The notes under the pieces are model-generated. The model was not told the origin of the DNA. It saw only the letters and a program-made list of their open reading frames with translations, and did no database searches. From Neocallimastix lanati (nom. inval.) (lineage: Eukaryota > Neocallimastigomycota > Neocallimastigomycetes > Neocallimastigales > Neocallimastigaceae), in the NCBI GenBank assembly GCA_016946835.1, contig JACVTC010000182.1, positions 137,501 through 165,000 of the forward strand: a stretch of DNA of 27,500 nt. The letters run 5' to 3'. This document shows, one piece after another, positions 1-12,200 of this stretch. The translations under genes were made by a program, and so were the position numbers. Position 1 is the stretch's first letter. The number at the start of each line of letters is the position of its first letter.

Positions 1-1510
1 CTACAATTCCACTAGATTAGACTTTTTTGGAATATTAAATTCTCCTGAAAAATGATTTTTACTAATATTTCTAATCAAATAAATGATTTATGAAAAAAAA
101 AAAAAAAAAAAAAAAAAATATTAATAATCCCCTCAAAAATATATATATATATAGGTTAAATATATATATATTTAAAATTTTATATATTAAATATTAAATT
201 TTAATAATCTAACTTTTATATATTATTTATATAGTGATAACTATATATATAATTGAAAAATAAAAGTTATTTTTAATATATTTTTTTACTTAAATTGTTA
301 TGTTATAAAAACCTACAATAATTCTAATTTAGAATCCTCTGGAATACTGAATTCTCCAGTAAAGTTATTATAATCAGCATATCTAATAATTAAAATATAT
401 TGTTTATTTAAATATAAAGTTTTATTAATAATATTTTTAATACTACTATAATTATTATTATTATTTTTTTTTTAATATTTCTATAGATATAATAAACATT
501 ATATTATTATAAATTGTTATTCCAATGATCATAAATATATAAACATGAAAAACTCTATATTTAAAAAATGTAAAAATAAATTATTATTTTTTATTTTTTT
601 TTTGTTTTTAATTCTTTATTTAAATCCATTTATCATTAAAACTTACAATGACACTAGAGAAGAATTTTTTGGAATGATTAAATTACCATTAAAATGATTA
701 TGATGAATATATCTAATTAAATTTAAGGTTAAAATATTAATTAATAGTATAAAAATAAATATATATATATATTTATATATTTATATATATAATTATATTA
801 AATTTTATATTTATTAACTATTCATTTATAATAATCTACTAATTATATATTATTTATAGAGTTATAACTTTTTAATATAATTCAAAAAAAAAAAAATAAG
901 AGTTATTTTTTTTTTTTTATTTATTTAGATTATATTGAAAAAAAAAATATTTACAATATTTCTATTTTAGAATATCCCTGTTTACTAAAAAATGAATCGA
1001 GTTCAGAACTTCCAGGTAGATTTATCTTTCCATTAAAATTATTACAACCAGCATCTCTTTTAATTAAATATTTTATTTATATAAAAATATTTATATTTAA
1101 TATATTATTAAATTTTTATTTCAAATTTCTTTTTAAAGTATACATAATTTGATAACCAATAATTTATCATAAAATTATTTAAATTCAATTATTATAAAAA
1201 CTTACAGTTTCACTAAATTTTCTGGTACCACTAAATCTCCCGTAAATTTATTATTACTAATATTTCTAATTAAATATATGATTTTTTATAAAAATATTAA
1301 TATTAGTAAATAATCATTTATGAAGAAGAAGAAGAAGAAGAAAAAAAAAAAAAATAATAAAATAAAAAGTTTATATATATTCAATTTATTTATTTATTTA
1401 TTTATTTTAATCAATATATTATAAAAACCTACAATATTTCAAGTTTAGAACTCTCTGGAATATTTATCACTCCACTTAATTGATTACAATCTATAATTCT
1501 AATAATAAAA

Positions 1511-1574
<64 letters not shown>

Positions 1575-2641
1575 TCTTTTGATACTGATAAAGATATTTT
1601 TTTTATTAAAAAATATATAAATATAAATATTATATCTAAATTTATATAATATTAATTTATTATTTCAATTATAATAAATAAATAAATAAATATTTAGAAC
1701 TATAAAACTAAATATATATTTCAAAAATAAAAACGATTATTTTCTTCTTAATTGAAGTATAATAGTAATAAAACTTACAATTCTTCTAGATTTGAATTTT
1801 CTGGAATTATTAAATTTCCTACTAAACCATTATTTCCAACATCTCTAATAAAAGAAATAAAAAAAACAAAAAAAAAAAGTATAAATATATTTATATATAT
1901 TAATAAAAATTTAAAATTTTAACGATAATAAGTAAAATATATATATATATATTTGTAATACTATAGAATATTATTATATAATAGATATATGAAAGAGGTA
2001 TAGGATTTAAAATTAAAATTTTAATTTATTTTATTTTCTTAATAATTTACAGTTTTTTAAGTTCAGGAAATTGGAATAAAAACGATTTTAAAGAAAATTT
2101 TTCTTTCATTTCATAACTTATATGCGATTTTAAATTTCTATAAAATTAAATAATTTTTTATTTATAGTTTTAGTTTATTAATAAAATTAATATAATCTTT
2201 TAATAATATAATTACTTTTAATATATTATAAAAAAAAAAAAAAAAAAAAAAAGATTTCTTAAATTATCTTTATTCAATTATTCAATAAAATTATTAATAA
2301 TTATTATTATTATCACTATTATTATTATTATTATCACTATTATTATTATTATTATTATCACTATTATTATTATTATTATAATCAATATTAGTATTATTAT
2401 TATTCATTAATAATATAACTTTTATTTATTTTAGTATTATAAAATAAAATTCTTACATTTCTATAATATGACTTTGATTTTCATCACACTTAACAAATTC
2501 AGAATTACAGCAATGAAAATCAGTATAATCAATACTGGACTTGCTTATCCAATTTTCAAAATATTTACATTCCTGAATTGGTTCTAAGCAAAACACTGAT
2601 AAAATATTTAAAGAAAATAAGAAAATTCTGTAATAATTCAT
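1..2641 (-). CDS. Secreted leucine-rich-repeat protein, 5' part, nine exons, runs off the left edge
   Basis: Exons on the minus strand are 2641-2457, 2137-2051, 1844-1779, 1498-1433, 1265-1206, 1056-955, 712-647, 382-317 and 70-5 (764 nt, about 254 codons). Donors are GTAAG, GTAAAT or GTAG and acceptors TAG/AAG; every intron is phase 2, and the reading frame stays open through all nine exons. Exon 1 encodes a signal peptide (MNYYRIFLFSLNILSVFC) and a Cys-containing N-terminal cap of the LRRNT type (CC..EFVKC). Exons 3-9 each encode one repeat of the form LxIxxNxFxGxLxIPxxSxLxx, usually 22 residues. Most junction codons are a split Leu (TT|A or CT|A). Exon 5 is 2 residues short and exon 6 is 12 residues long. 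The LRR fold usually binds proteins; a secreted or surface recognition role is inference. The C-terminus, and any membrane anchor, lies outside the window. Introns are 149-319 bp of AT-only sequence. Confidence 0.85.
1510..1574. repeat. (ATT)n microsatellite in LRR intron 3
   Basis: An uninterrupted run of about 21 ATT units lies inside the 280-bp intron between exons 3 and 4, ending about 12 bases from the acceptor of exon 4. It accounts for much of the intron length. Confidence 0.95.
2291..2406. repeat. Interrupted (ATT)n with TCAC variants in LRR intron 1
   Basis: ATT runs are interrupted by TCACTATT at about 2313, 2334 and 2358. The spacings of 21 and 24 bp are multiples of three. The block lies in the 319-bp first intron; a poly-A tract near 2229-2251 is in the same intron. 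Confidence 0.9.
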
Positions 2642-3030
2642 TTTTTCTTTCTTTCCTTTCTTTTATAAACTAAAATTATATTTTATTGTTTTATAATATT
2701 TATTTTTTTTATTTTTTAGTTTTTATTTAATTTTTATTTTTTATTTATTTTTTTTATTTATTTATATTTATTTATTTTTTTTATTTATTTATATTTATTT
2801 ATTTAATTAATTTTTTATATTTAAAATCGTTTACTTTTTTTTTTACAAAGAAAAAAAAAAAAAAAAAGATAAAATTAAAAAAACAAATTAATCTTTATAT
2901 AATAAAATTAAATAAACGAATGAATAAATAAATAATTTCTTTATTAAAATAAAATTTTTTTTTCTTATAGAAGAAAGAATATTCTTTTAATTTAAAATTT
3001 GAAACTAGTTTAGAATTTAAAATTAATAAA
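2642..3030. other. Upstream region of the LRR gene, AT-rich
   Basis: This stretch precedes the LRR start codon. It consists of T-rich (TTTA)n-like tracts next to the gene and A-rich sequence beyond 2840. No ORF, RNA gene or clear promoter box can be picked out; the gene's promoter is presumably here by position only. Confidence 0.5.
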
Positions 3031-3040
3031 AATAAAAAAT

Positions 3041-3230
3041 TAAATAAATAATAATAAAATTAAATAAATAATAATAAAATTAAATAAATAATAATAAAAT
3101 TAAATAAATAATAATAAAATTAAATAAATAATAATAAAATTAAATAAATAATAATAAAATTAAATAAATAATAATAAAATTAAATAAATAATAATAAAAT
3201 TAAATAAATAATAATAAAATTAAATAATAA
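3041..3230. repeat. 20-bp minisatellite
   Basis: Nine consecutive copies of TAAATAAATAATAATAAAAT occupy 3041-3220, apparently without a mismatch, followed by a degenerate partial copy. The unit has no G or C. The lack of variation suggests recent expansion or homogenisation. Confidence 0.95.
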
Positions 3231-3354
3231 AAAATTAAATAAATAATTAATTAATATTTAAAAATAGGTGACACAAACCATTTTGTGGTGTAACGAATAA
3301 AATATTAAACAAAATTCATCCACATTTTAAATAAGCATATAACAGAAATCATGG
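3231..3354. other. Short non-repetitive island between satellites
   Basis: This is the only GC-containing sequence between the 20-bp minisatellite and the heptamer array. It includes a small hairpin (ACCA-TTTTG-TGGT near 3276-3289). No coding potential is seen. Confidence 0.4.
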
Positions 3355-3660
3355 AATAAATAAATAAATAATAAATAATTAAATAAATAAAAAGAGTATT
3401 TATTAATAAATAATTGAATAATAAATAATTGAATAAATAAATAATAAATAATAAATAATAAATAATAAATAATAAATAATTAATTAAATAATAAATAGTA
3501 AATAATAAATAATAAATAATAAATAAATAATAAAAAGAGTATTTATTAATAAATAATAAATAATAAATAATAAAAAGAGTATTTATTAATAAATAATAAA
3601 TAATAAATAATAAATAATAAATAATAAATAATTGAATAATAAATAATAAATAAAATATAT
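3355..3660. repeat. AATAAAT heptamer array with palindromic spacer motif (left copy)
   Basis: Period-7 AATAAAT repeats are interrupted by GAGTATTTATTAATAAATA at 3394, 3537 and 3577. The core TATTTATTAATAAATA is a perfect 16-bp palindrome. The same motif occurs in reverse orientation in the array at 5785-7285 and in the same orientation at 17676-18070. Confidence 0.9.
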
Positions 3661-4050
3661 AATATATATCAAATTTAATTATTTATTTATTTACTTATTT
3701 ACTATTAATTAATTATATAAATTATTGGCACGTAATATATTAACATTTAATAATAAGTTTTATATTTTAATAATTTTTTTTCTGTATTTATAATTTTATT
3801 TCTATTTATTTATTTATTATTTATTTATTTTGAACATTAAAAAAAAAATTTAAACATTGAATAATTATTTGATTTAATAGTAAAAAAAAATTTAATACAA
3901 ACCTTAATAACTATAGAAACTATTCATGACTAAAAAAAAAAAAAAAAAAAAAAAAAAACATTTTTAATAGATTAATGAAAGTTTTAGGTGGAGAAGAAAA
4001 AAATGATATAACAGATAATAATAATAAATAATAAATAATTTATAATAAAT

Positions 4051-4082
<32 letters not shown>

Positions 4083-4754
4083 TAAATAATAATAAATAAT
4101 AATAAATATAATAATAATTGATAAAGAATTTTCAAGATATTAAGTAAATTTTATAAAAAAATGTAAACAAAGAAAATCAATACAAATGTATCAAATAAAT
4201 GTATTAGAAAAGTTATATTAGTTATATTTCTATATTCTTTAAAGTTATATTAAAACTATATTTTAATTACTCTAAATTAGTATAATATATTATCTTTAAA
4301 CCTTATTATATATTATTTTATGTCTTTGTTATATTATATTATTAAGAAATATATTAAATTAAGTTATGAACTATATTAATCTAAAAAGAATAATAATTCA
4401 TAAAAAGAAAATGTAAATAAACATTTAGAAGGGGACTTTTTATGAAAAGAGAAGAAATAATTAGTCAAATATAATGAAGTATTATTAATAAATTAAATAA
4501 TAAATAATTAATATTTTTAAGTTATATTATTGAGAATATAACTTCTTTGAATTATAAATAATTTTTGTGTAATTATTTATAAAATAAATTTTGTGTAGAA
4601 TTAATAGTTTATTTTTATAAAAAAATAAACAAAGTTTTTTTTTATAATTTTTATCATTAAAAGTTGTAAAATAGTTCTTTCTTAAAAGTTAGAATTTTAC
4701 TACAACTTTAGTATAACATTATAATATTAATAAAAATATTATACTGTTATCAAT
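3661..4754. other. AT-rich spacer with no recognised gene
   Basis: Contains a 27-base poly-A run (3932-3958), short AAT runs (4015-4115) and otherwise unique AT-rich sequence. Stops occur frequently in all frames and no splice-compatible exons are recognised. The only slightly GC-richer patch is near 4425-4450. Confidence 0.5.
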
Positions 4755-5141
<387 letters not shown>

Positions 5142-5480
5142 GAATTTTTAATAATAAAAGATCTGAGAAAAGATTATCATTTATTTTCATTTCTTCTATA
5201 TTCTCTTTAATTATAAGTATAAATACGATAAAGCCAGTAACAATTATTACTACTAAAGGTAAATGATATCAAATTAATGAAATAATTGATAATATCATCA
5301 TATATCATCTAAAAATCACACACATACTGCTAAACTCTATCTTCCTAATTTAAAACCTTTAAAAAAAATAAAATCACCAAAGTTTGACATCCTTTCGTGA
5401 CACTTAATTAAACCGTAAAAATCTATCCAATAATGGAGTTCTGCTACATAAATGTTGTACAAATTAATAAAAATCATTAC
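5142..5480 (-). pseudogene. Possible decayed coding fragment(s), family unknown
   Basis: On the minus strand, about 5260-5142 reads open as a hydrophobic segment (VVIIVTGFIVFILII) followed by KENIEEMKINDNLFSDLL, then runs into the (TTA)n tract. Between 5480 and 5330 other minus-strand frames give protein-like stretches (RTPLLDRFLRFN, then after a stop VSRKDVKLW) broken by stops. No family is recognised. It could be a remnant exon of a membrane protein, or chance; the higher GC and mixed codon use compared with the flanking satellite are the main reasons to record it. Confidence 0.25.
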
Positions 5481-5538
5481 ATAAATTTGTACATTTATTA
5501 ATAATTCCTTTTTTTTTTATTAATAAAATTTAAGGAAT

Positions 5539-5641
5539 ATTATTACTATTATTATTATTAATTATTACTATTATTATTATTAATTATTATTATTATTATT
5601 ATTATCATTATTATTATTACTATTATTATTATTATTATTAC

Positions 5642-5729
<88 letters not shown>

Positions 5730-5730
5730 T
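5539..5730. repeat. (ATT)n microsatellite
   Basis: ATT units with occasional ACT/ATC variants, pure from about 5640 to 5729. Its orientation is opposite to the (AAT)n block at 4755-5141. Confidence 0.95.
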
Positions 5731-5784
5731 TTTAATAACATATAAAATTTATATAGAATACTAACTTTTTGATTTATAAATTAT

Positions 5785-7290
5785 TTATATTATTATTTAT
5801 TATTTATTATTTATTATTAATTATTTATTATTTATTATTTATTATTTATTATTTATTATTTATTATTTATTATTTATTATTTATTATTTATTATTTATTA
5901 TTTATTATTTATTATTCAATTATTTATTAATAAATACTCTTTTTATTTATTTAATTATTTATTATTTATTATTTATTATTTATTATTTATTATTTATTAT
6001 TTATTATTTATTATTTATTATTTATTTATTATTTATTATTTATTATTTATTATTTATTATTAATTATTTTATTATTTATTATTTATTTATTATTTATTAT
6101 TTATTATTTATTATTTATTATTTATTATTCAATTATTTATTAATAAATACTCTTTTTATTTATTTAATTATTTATTATTTATTATTTATTATTTATTATT
6201 TATTATTTATTATTAATTATTTTATTATATATTATTTATTTATTATTTATTATTTATTATTTATTATTTATTATTTATTATTTATTATTTATTTATTATT
6301 TATTATTTATTATTTATTTATTATTTATTATTTATTATTTATTATTTATTATTTATTATTTATTATTTATTATTTATTATTTGTTATTTATTTATTAGAT
6401 TTATTATATTTATTATTTGTTATTATTTATTATTTATTATTTATTATTTGTTATTTATTATTTATTATTTACTTATTATTTATTATTTATTTTTTATTTA
6501 TTATTTATTATTTATTATTTATTATTTATTATTTATTATTTATTATTTATTATTTATTATTTATTATTTATTATTTATTATTTATTTATTATTTATTATT
6601 TATTATTTATTATTTATTATTTATTATTTATTATTTATTTATTATTTATTTATTATTTATTATTTATTTATTATTTATTATTTATTATTTACTTATTATT
6701 TATTATTTATTTATTATTTATTATTTATTATTTATTATTTATTATTTGTTATTTATTTATTAGATTTATTATATTTATTATTTACTTATTTATTATTTAT
6801 TTATTATTTATTATTTATTATTTATTATTTATTATTTATTATTTATTATTTATTATTTGTTATTTATTTATTAGATTTATTATATTTATTATTTGTTATT
6901 ATTTATTATTTATTATTTATTATTTAATTATTTATTATTTATTATTTATTATTTATTATTTATTTTTTATTATTTATTATTTATTATTTATTATTTATTA
7001 TTTATTATTTATTTATTATTTATTATTTATTATTTATTATTTATTATTTATTTATTATTTATTATTTATTATTCAATTATTTATTATTTATTATTTATTA
7101 TTTATTATTTATTATTCAATTATTTATTATTTACTTATTATTTATTATTTATTATTTATTATTTATTATTTATTATTTATTATTTATTATTTATTATTTA
7201 TTATTTATTATTTGTTATTTATTTATTAGATTTATTATATTTATTATTTGTTATTATTTATTATTTATTATTTATTATTTATTTATTTAA
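5785..7290. repeat. 1.5-kb ATTTATT heptamer satellite with higher-order units
   Basis: About 1.5 kb of period-7 TTTATTA repeat. Two inverted copies of the spacer motif (TATTTATTAATAAATACTC at 5921 and 6134) lie in the left part. A distinct variant block beginning TTGTTATTTATTTATTAGAT recurs at about 6381, 6746, 6857 and 7212, showing longer-range duplication. The heptamer lacks stop codons in plus frames, so long Tyr/Leu/Phe/Ile frames (6417-7303) arise without being genes. Confidence 0.95.
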
Positions 7291-7365
7291 AAATATTTTT
7301 TAATAAAATATTTTAAAGACTTATTTTTATTTCAAAAATGATTTTTATTATTTATTTAATTATTT

Positions 7366-7430
7366 ATTAGCCTCATTGTGAAACACACTAATGAGAAAGG
7401 CACAATTGCGAAACGATTACACATTCATTA
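7366..7430. other. Hairpin-forming island at the satellite boundary
   Basis: CTCATT and AATGAG (about 7373-7396) form a 6-bp inverted repeat, and ATTGTGAAAC is partly repeated as AATTGCGAAAC 30 bases later. It sits between the heptamer satellite and the copia fragment. No tRNA or known RNA motif was recognised. Confidence 0.3.
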
Positions 7431-7439
7431 TTTTATAAT

Positions 7440-9275
7440 TTTTAGTTTGATTTAATTTTTTTTTAAAATATTGGTAATCTTTTTCCAATCAGATAAAATA
7501 GGGTTTTCCGCACTTCCTGCAGCTTTATTAACTGCAAAAGCAAAGTTGGTTCTAGTGCATTTGGCTACATAATTTAATGCACTTTTCCAGAAGTTGTTCT
7601 ATTAAACGGTGTATTATTTTCCATTAAATTATCACCATTGCAAAGTGTTTTAGCTTTCCTAGTATTGCTAATTTTGAATTTTTGATAAAATATTTTCAAT
7701 ATAACTAGTTTGAGAAATAGTAAATTTGTTTTTATTCTTTTCAAATTTAATTCTAAAAATATAATCAATAGGTATCAATAGGTCCACATTTTGAAATTTT
7801 AAACTTATTTTTAATTTGTTGAATTGTTTGCATTATTGATGTTTTTTTTTTTTTTTTTTTTTTTTACCAGCTATAAATCATATCATTTATGTATAGCCCG
7901 ATAATATATGAAATTTTTCCAGAGCTTGTTTTCTAGAAAATGCATGGTTCAGAGAGAAGTTGTTGAAAACCAATTGATTTGAAAAATGCAGTAATTATTT
8001 CATTCCATTATCGGCCTGCTTGCTTCAATCGGTATAGAGCTTTGTTCAGCTTCCAATAACCCTTGCCAGAGTTCTTGTCTCCTGGTAGAATAGATATGTA
8101 AATATCTTTATCTAAATCAAAGTTCAAATAGACAGCTTTTATATCAAGTTTTAAATATGTCCCAGTTAAACTTAGCAGCTAAAATTATATAATGAATTTA
8201 ATATTATCTACACCTAAAGTAGGAGAAAATGTTAGTTCAAAATCAATATCTTTAACTTGAGTATATCCTTTAGCTATGATTCTGACCTTGAATTTAATAA
8301 AGTTGGTATTACCATCTCTTTTAATATTAAAAAATAAATCGAATAATAATAGTCTTTTTGTTAAATAATAGAAATTTTAACAAAGGTCAATAACATTATT
8401 GACATAAAGATTTTCTAATTCATCATCATTGATTGCATCTATCCACTTTTCTTTATATTTTGATTTTTTTAACATCGAGTAAAGTAAGTGGAATATCCAT
8501 TCGAATGTTTAAAAACCTCTGGATTTTTTTTTTATGGCAGATTACTGATGATTTCTTCAACTCTTGCTTTTTTTTTATTTTGAATTTAACTTTCTTCTTC
8601 AGACATTTGTCTTTTGGTAGCCTTGTTGAGAGAATATATTGTCCAAGTATTAGTTCTTTTATTTTGATCAATATTTTCATCATTGTTTTTCCTTTTTTGT
8701 GCTGGATTAAGAGCGTACTGTCCTGTATTTCTTCATTTATTTAAAATCTGGTTCTGGACTATCAATTTTTATTGGAAGGTATATATGTTCATTTTGTTTA
8801 ATTTTTGATCAAATGTATTATATGGTATCTTCGGAACCTTTCATAGAATTGTAGCATGTTAACAATGGTATGCATACTTTCTTCAAAGTTTAATTCAGAA
8901 TTTGATTTAGTTACAGGTTCTTTTTTATTGAATTTGAACATTTTCCTGAGTATGTTTCTTCATACTTTGGGATATATTTGTCTGACACAAAATTCCAGGG
9001 GGGGAAGCATTATTATTAGAATCCGGTTGTATTAGTGTAGATACGATGAATAAATAAAATATCATTTTTATTTTCAACAGAATTAGGGATAGAGAAGTTT
9101 GCAGGTGTATCTTCATCATATACAGCTACACAAACTAAGTAATAAGATAAATCTTCATAAGTTCCATAATAATATAACTGTGAGAATATAGATTAAGGCC
9201 TAAAAATATACCCTTTTTTGCTATTTGGTTCAAACTTTCCTTTATTTTTCAAAATGATTTACATCGACATAAAGA
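7440..9275 (-). pseudogene. Decayed Ty1/copia pol fragment (integrase end to reverse transcriptase)
   Basis: Minus-strand frames, broken by stops and frameshifts, give the copia order. The integrase C-terminal patch FEPNSKKG is near 9215-9240, followed by a variable linker (8450-9120). The reverse transcriptase (RT) then shows IAKGYTQV (about 8255-8280), LDIKAVYLNFDLD (8110-8152) and LNKALYRLKQA (8017-8052). The catalytic YVDD box is degraded to YIND (about 7878-7895), and AKCTRTNFAFAVN (7527-7566) marks the RT/RNase H boundary. RNase H, most of the integrase, gag and both LTRs are missing. An uninterrupted 24-base T run (7842-7865) sits close to the catalytic box. The copy cannot encode a working enzyme. 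It abuts LINE sequence at about 9275 with no visible target-site signature. Confidence 0.85.
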
Positions 9276-12200
9276 AAAAGTAGAGCATTTAAAATATTTA
9301 ATGAATAAAAGATTGTTCAACCTTTTCCACAACAAGGGTAGAATTTAGGGACAGTCGTCAGAAACTCTACCACTTTTAATTTCAATAGTGGTATTATATT
9401 TGTAAACCAGCTCTTAATCTTAAGATCCAGTTAAAACCTAAACTTATATGAGGGTATTCAAGGCTGAGCTTGAATAAATTTCTAGTATTTATAAATTTAA
9501 AGTTATCGTAATTCACACCTTTTAATTCCTTAGAATTTAAAAACATCAGACCATATTGATTTAATAACATCTTTGAATTTTAGTGATATTCTTTTTCTTA
9601 GTTTTCTTATAGAACATCAGTGATTTTTTCGAACCAAGAGTAAAGTGGCATGGAAGGAATATGGTTTATGAGATCTTTAATAATACATTTAGAATTTCTC
9701 CATTTACAAAAGCATTTTATTTGAAAAAAAAAAAAAAAAACAAAGAAGCCAGCAAATTGGAAATACTTGAAGATCACAAGATAAAGTATAAATACTAACT
9801 ATTGAGTTCCTTTTGATATAATTTTTATATTTTTTCTTCTTTTCAATATTTAAGATAATCTTCCTTGTTCTTAGGAGTCAGAATCAATACTCCATAACAA
9901 TGCTGTGCTAATTAAAGATTGAACATTCTTAGAATTTTTTTTTTTTTTTTTTTTTTTTTTTGAACCTAAAAGTGGAGCAAAATATAATGCTTTGCTAACA
10001 ATATATGATTGAATAATAGATTTTTTTAAAAATTAATAGAACTTTATTATTGGATATAAAACTAGAGAAAGAAAATAAGGATTTTCTAACTTTAGTATTC
10101 ATATAAGTGATAATAAGGGTCAAGATAAAAATCATTACTGAAGGGGATACATAAGTAAATACACACAGATTCTTTAGGAATAGAATGCATACCAAGGTGA
10201 AATGTAGGTTCTTCATAACCAGGATATGATAAAAAAAATTTAAGGGTTTAATAACCATTGTAGCACATTTATTGATACCAAAAAGACATTTCATTTTTAT
10301 TAGTCCAAATAAAAAAAACATGATGAAGGAGAGCTTTCATTTTTCTTTCACTTAGGGGCTATGAGAACAATATCATCAGCAAAAAAGACCACCACATCAT
10401 TTTTTGTTACCAATAGTAACAGCATATTTATCACAATTGTTTTAAAATATCATTAATGAATAAATTAAACAAAATTGGTGATAACGGGCAACCTTGTTTA
10501 ACACCAAGGATTTATAGGAAATTCATTTAATAGCAATATCAAGATAAATGAACTCTAGCTCTAGAAGTAAGATAGAGATTAGTAATGAAATCAAAACATT
10601 TGTCTGTGATACCAAGGTGAAATATTTTTGTATGAATGTTGAAAATGGGAACAGAGTCGTAGGCTTTTTTTTCAGATCAAAGAAAAGCTATATATGTGAA
10701 TTTACCTTTAAATTTTCTTCTTTGACAAATTTCTCTAATAGAAATGTTGAGACTAATATATTATTCATGATTGCCAAAACCAAACTGTTCAGGTCTAATA
10801 AAATTATGTTTAAAGGCAATATTTAGAGATTCTATCTCTAACTATTTTTTGTTAGAATTTTAAGACCGACATTGATAAGAGAGATACCTCTATAATTATT
10901 AACAATTAGAAAAATCGCCTTCCTTTGGAATGGAAACAATAGATGCAGAGTTCCATTCATTAGGAAAAGAACCTTCCCAAATTTTGTTAAAAATCATCTC
11001 AAGGCATTTTACCAACAGAAGGAAAAATTTTTTCTTCTAGATCATGATTACAAATGAAAGCTTTAAAAAAAAAATTCAATAGGAATGCCATCAGGTCCAG
11101 GGACCTTTGTTACGCTTCATAGAAAGTACAGTATTTCTTATATCAGAGAGAGAAATAGGATCATTTTATATTCCAGGTATTTGGATTAACGAGGATTATT
11201 GCGGGAAAACATTTGCCCAATTGTCTTGGTTTAAGCTATGACCAGTAGAATCAGACGCTAAGTCCTTGTAATATTCAGACCAACGTTTTTAAGTTGATCG
11301 TTGAGATCAAAAAGATCCTAACCAGTTTTAGACTTAACAAGATGAATAGTAGAAGCTAAATATGTAGATTTAGAGAATCTTCTTGAGACCACGTCAACCA
11401 CAACTATAGTCTTTGTTTATAAAATAATTACTAATAATTTTGACAATATTTGCTTTATAACGATTGGAACGTAAGGTGCTTTTTAAGCTTTTTTCAAAGC
11501 CTTGCATAATTTATGATATTGAGTAAATTGATCTAAATAAGCATCCATCGAAGGGCAATCTGAGAAAAGTTTTAATGTGTTCATATGCTATATGTTTGGC
11601 AATTGAAATCTTCTTAACATACTCTGGGCAGTGAAAAGCAGGATCTTTAAATTTTGAGGGAATAAAATGCTTTAATTTCCTTACCAACACTGATTGAAGT
11701 ATTAGTAAATTCTTAAACCATATCATCTGCTGATTGTTTCATCAAAATTGGATTCAAGATTACTTGCTAAAACAGAAAAGAAATTGTGAGATAGTATATT
11801 TGTATTTTAAGGATTACAAATAGGTTTAGACCATTTGAAAGTTTTTTTTTTTTTTTTTGGGTTTATTAAAACCATCTGAAAGATTCTTATTGCAAGATAA
11901 GAAGATAGGATAATGATTCAGAAATATCATTTGCAACATGAGCAAGCAGAAGATAAATGTACATGAGGAATCATAGCTTTATTATAGATAATATATAGTC
12001 AATACTGGAAGATTTGGAACCTTTAGAATAAGTAATACTACTATCAGTAAGATTAGCAACAGTCCAGTCAGGGAAATTTTTGATAATGTACTTCTTAAGT
12101 TCGTCGAAGGGCCTATTAAAGACACCTAAAAGAACAGCAGGTGAATTTTCCTTATTATGACTACTTTAACCATTTTTTCCATTTCAGAGTAAGCATTTAA

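Noticed and set aside
6417-7303. Overlapping plus-strand open frames of up to 270 codons rich in Tyr, Leu, Phe and Ile
   Set aside because: The period-7 TTTATTA repeat lacks stop codons in plus frames, so all three frames stay open. The peptide repeats every 7 residues exactly as the satellite dictates.
7366-7430. tRNA-like fold at the satellite boundary
   Set aside because: No T-loop GGTTCRA motif, no anticodon arm and no acceptor stem could be paired.
8433-8744. 103-codon plus-strand frame
   Set aside because: The opposite strand carries the copia RT linker and N-terminal sequence; this is its antisense shadow.
9995-10321. 108-codon minus-strand ORF as a separate gene
   Set aside because: It is one open piece of the decayed LINE reverse transcriptase, lying downstream of FADD.
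10548-10826. 92-codon plus-strand frame
   Set aside because: It is antisense to the LINE reverse transcriptase, whose AYDSVP motif lies on the minus strand here.
11511-11726. 71-codon minus-strand ORF as a separate gene
   Set aside because: It lies between the LINE endonuclease and reverse transcriptase motifs and is part of that broken element.
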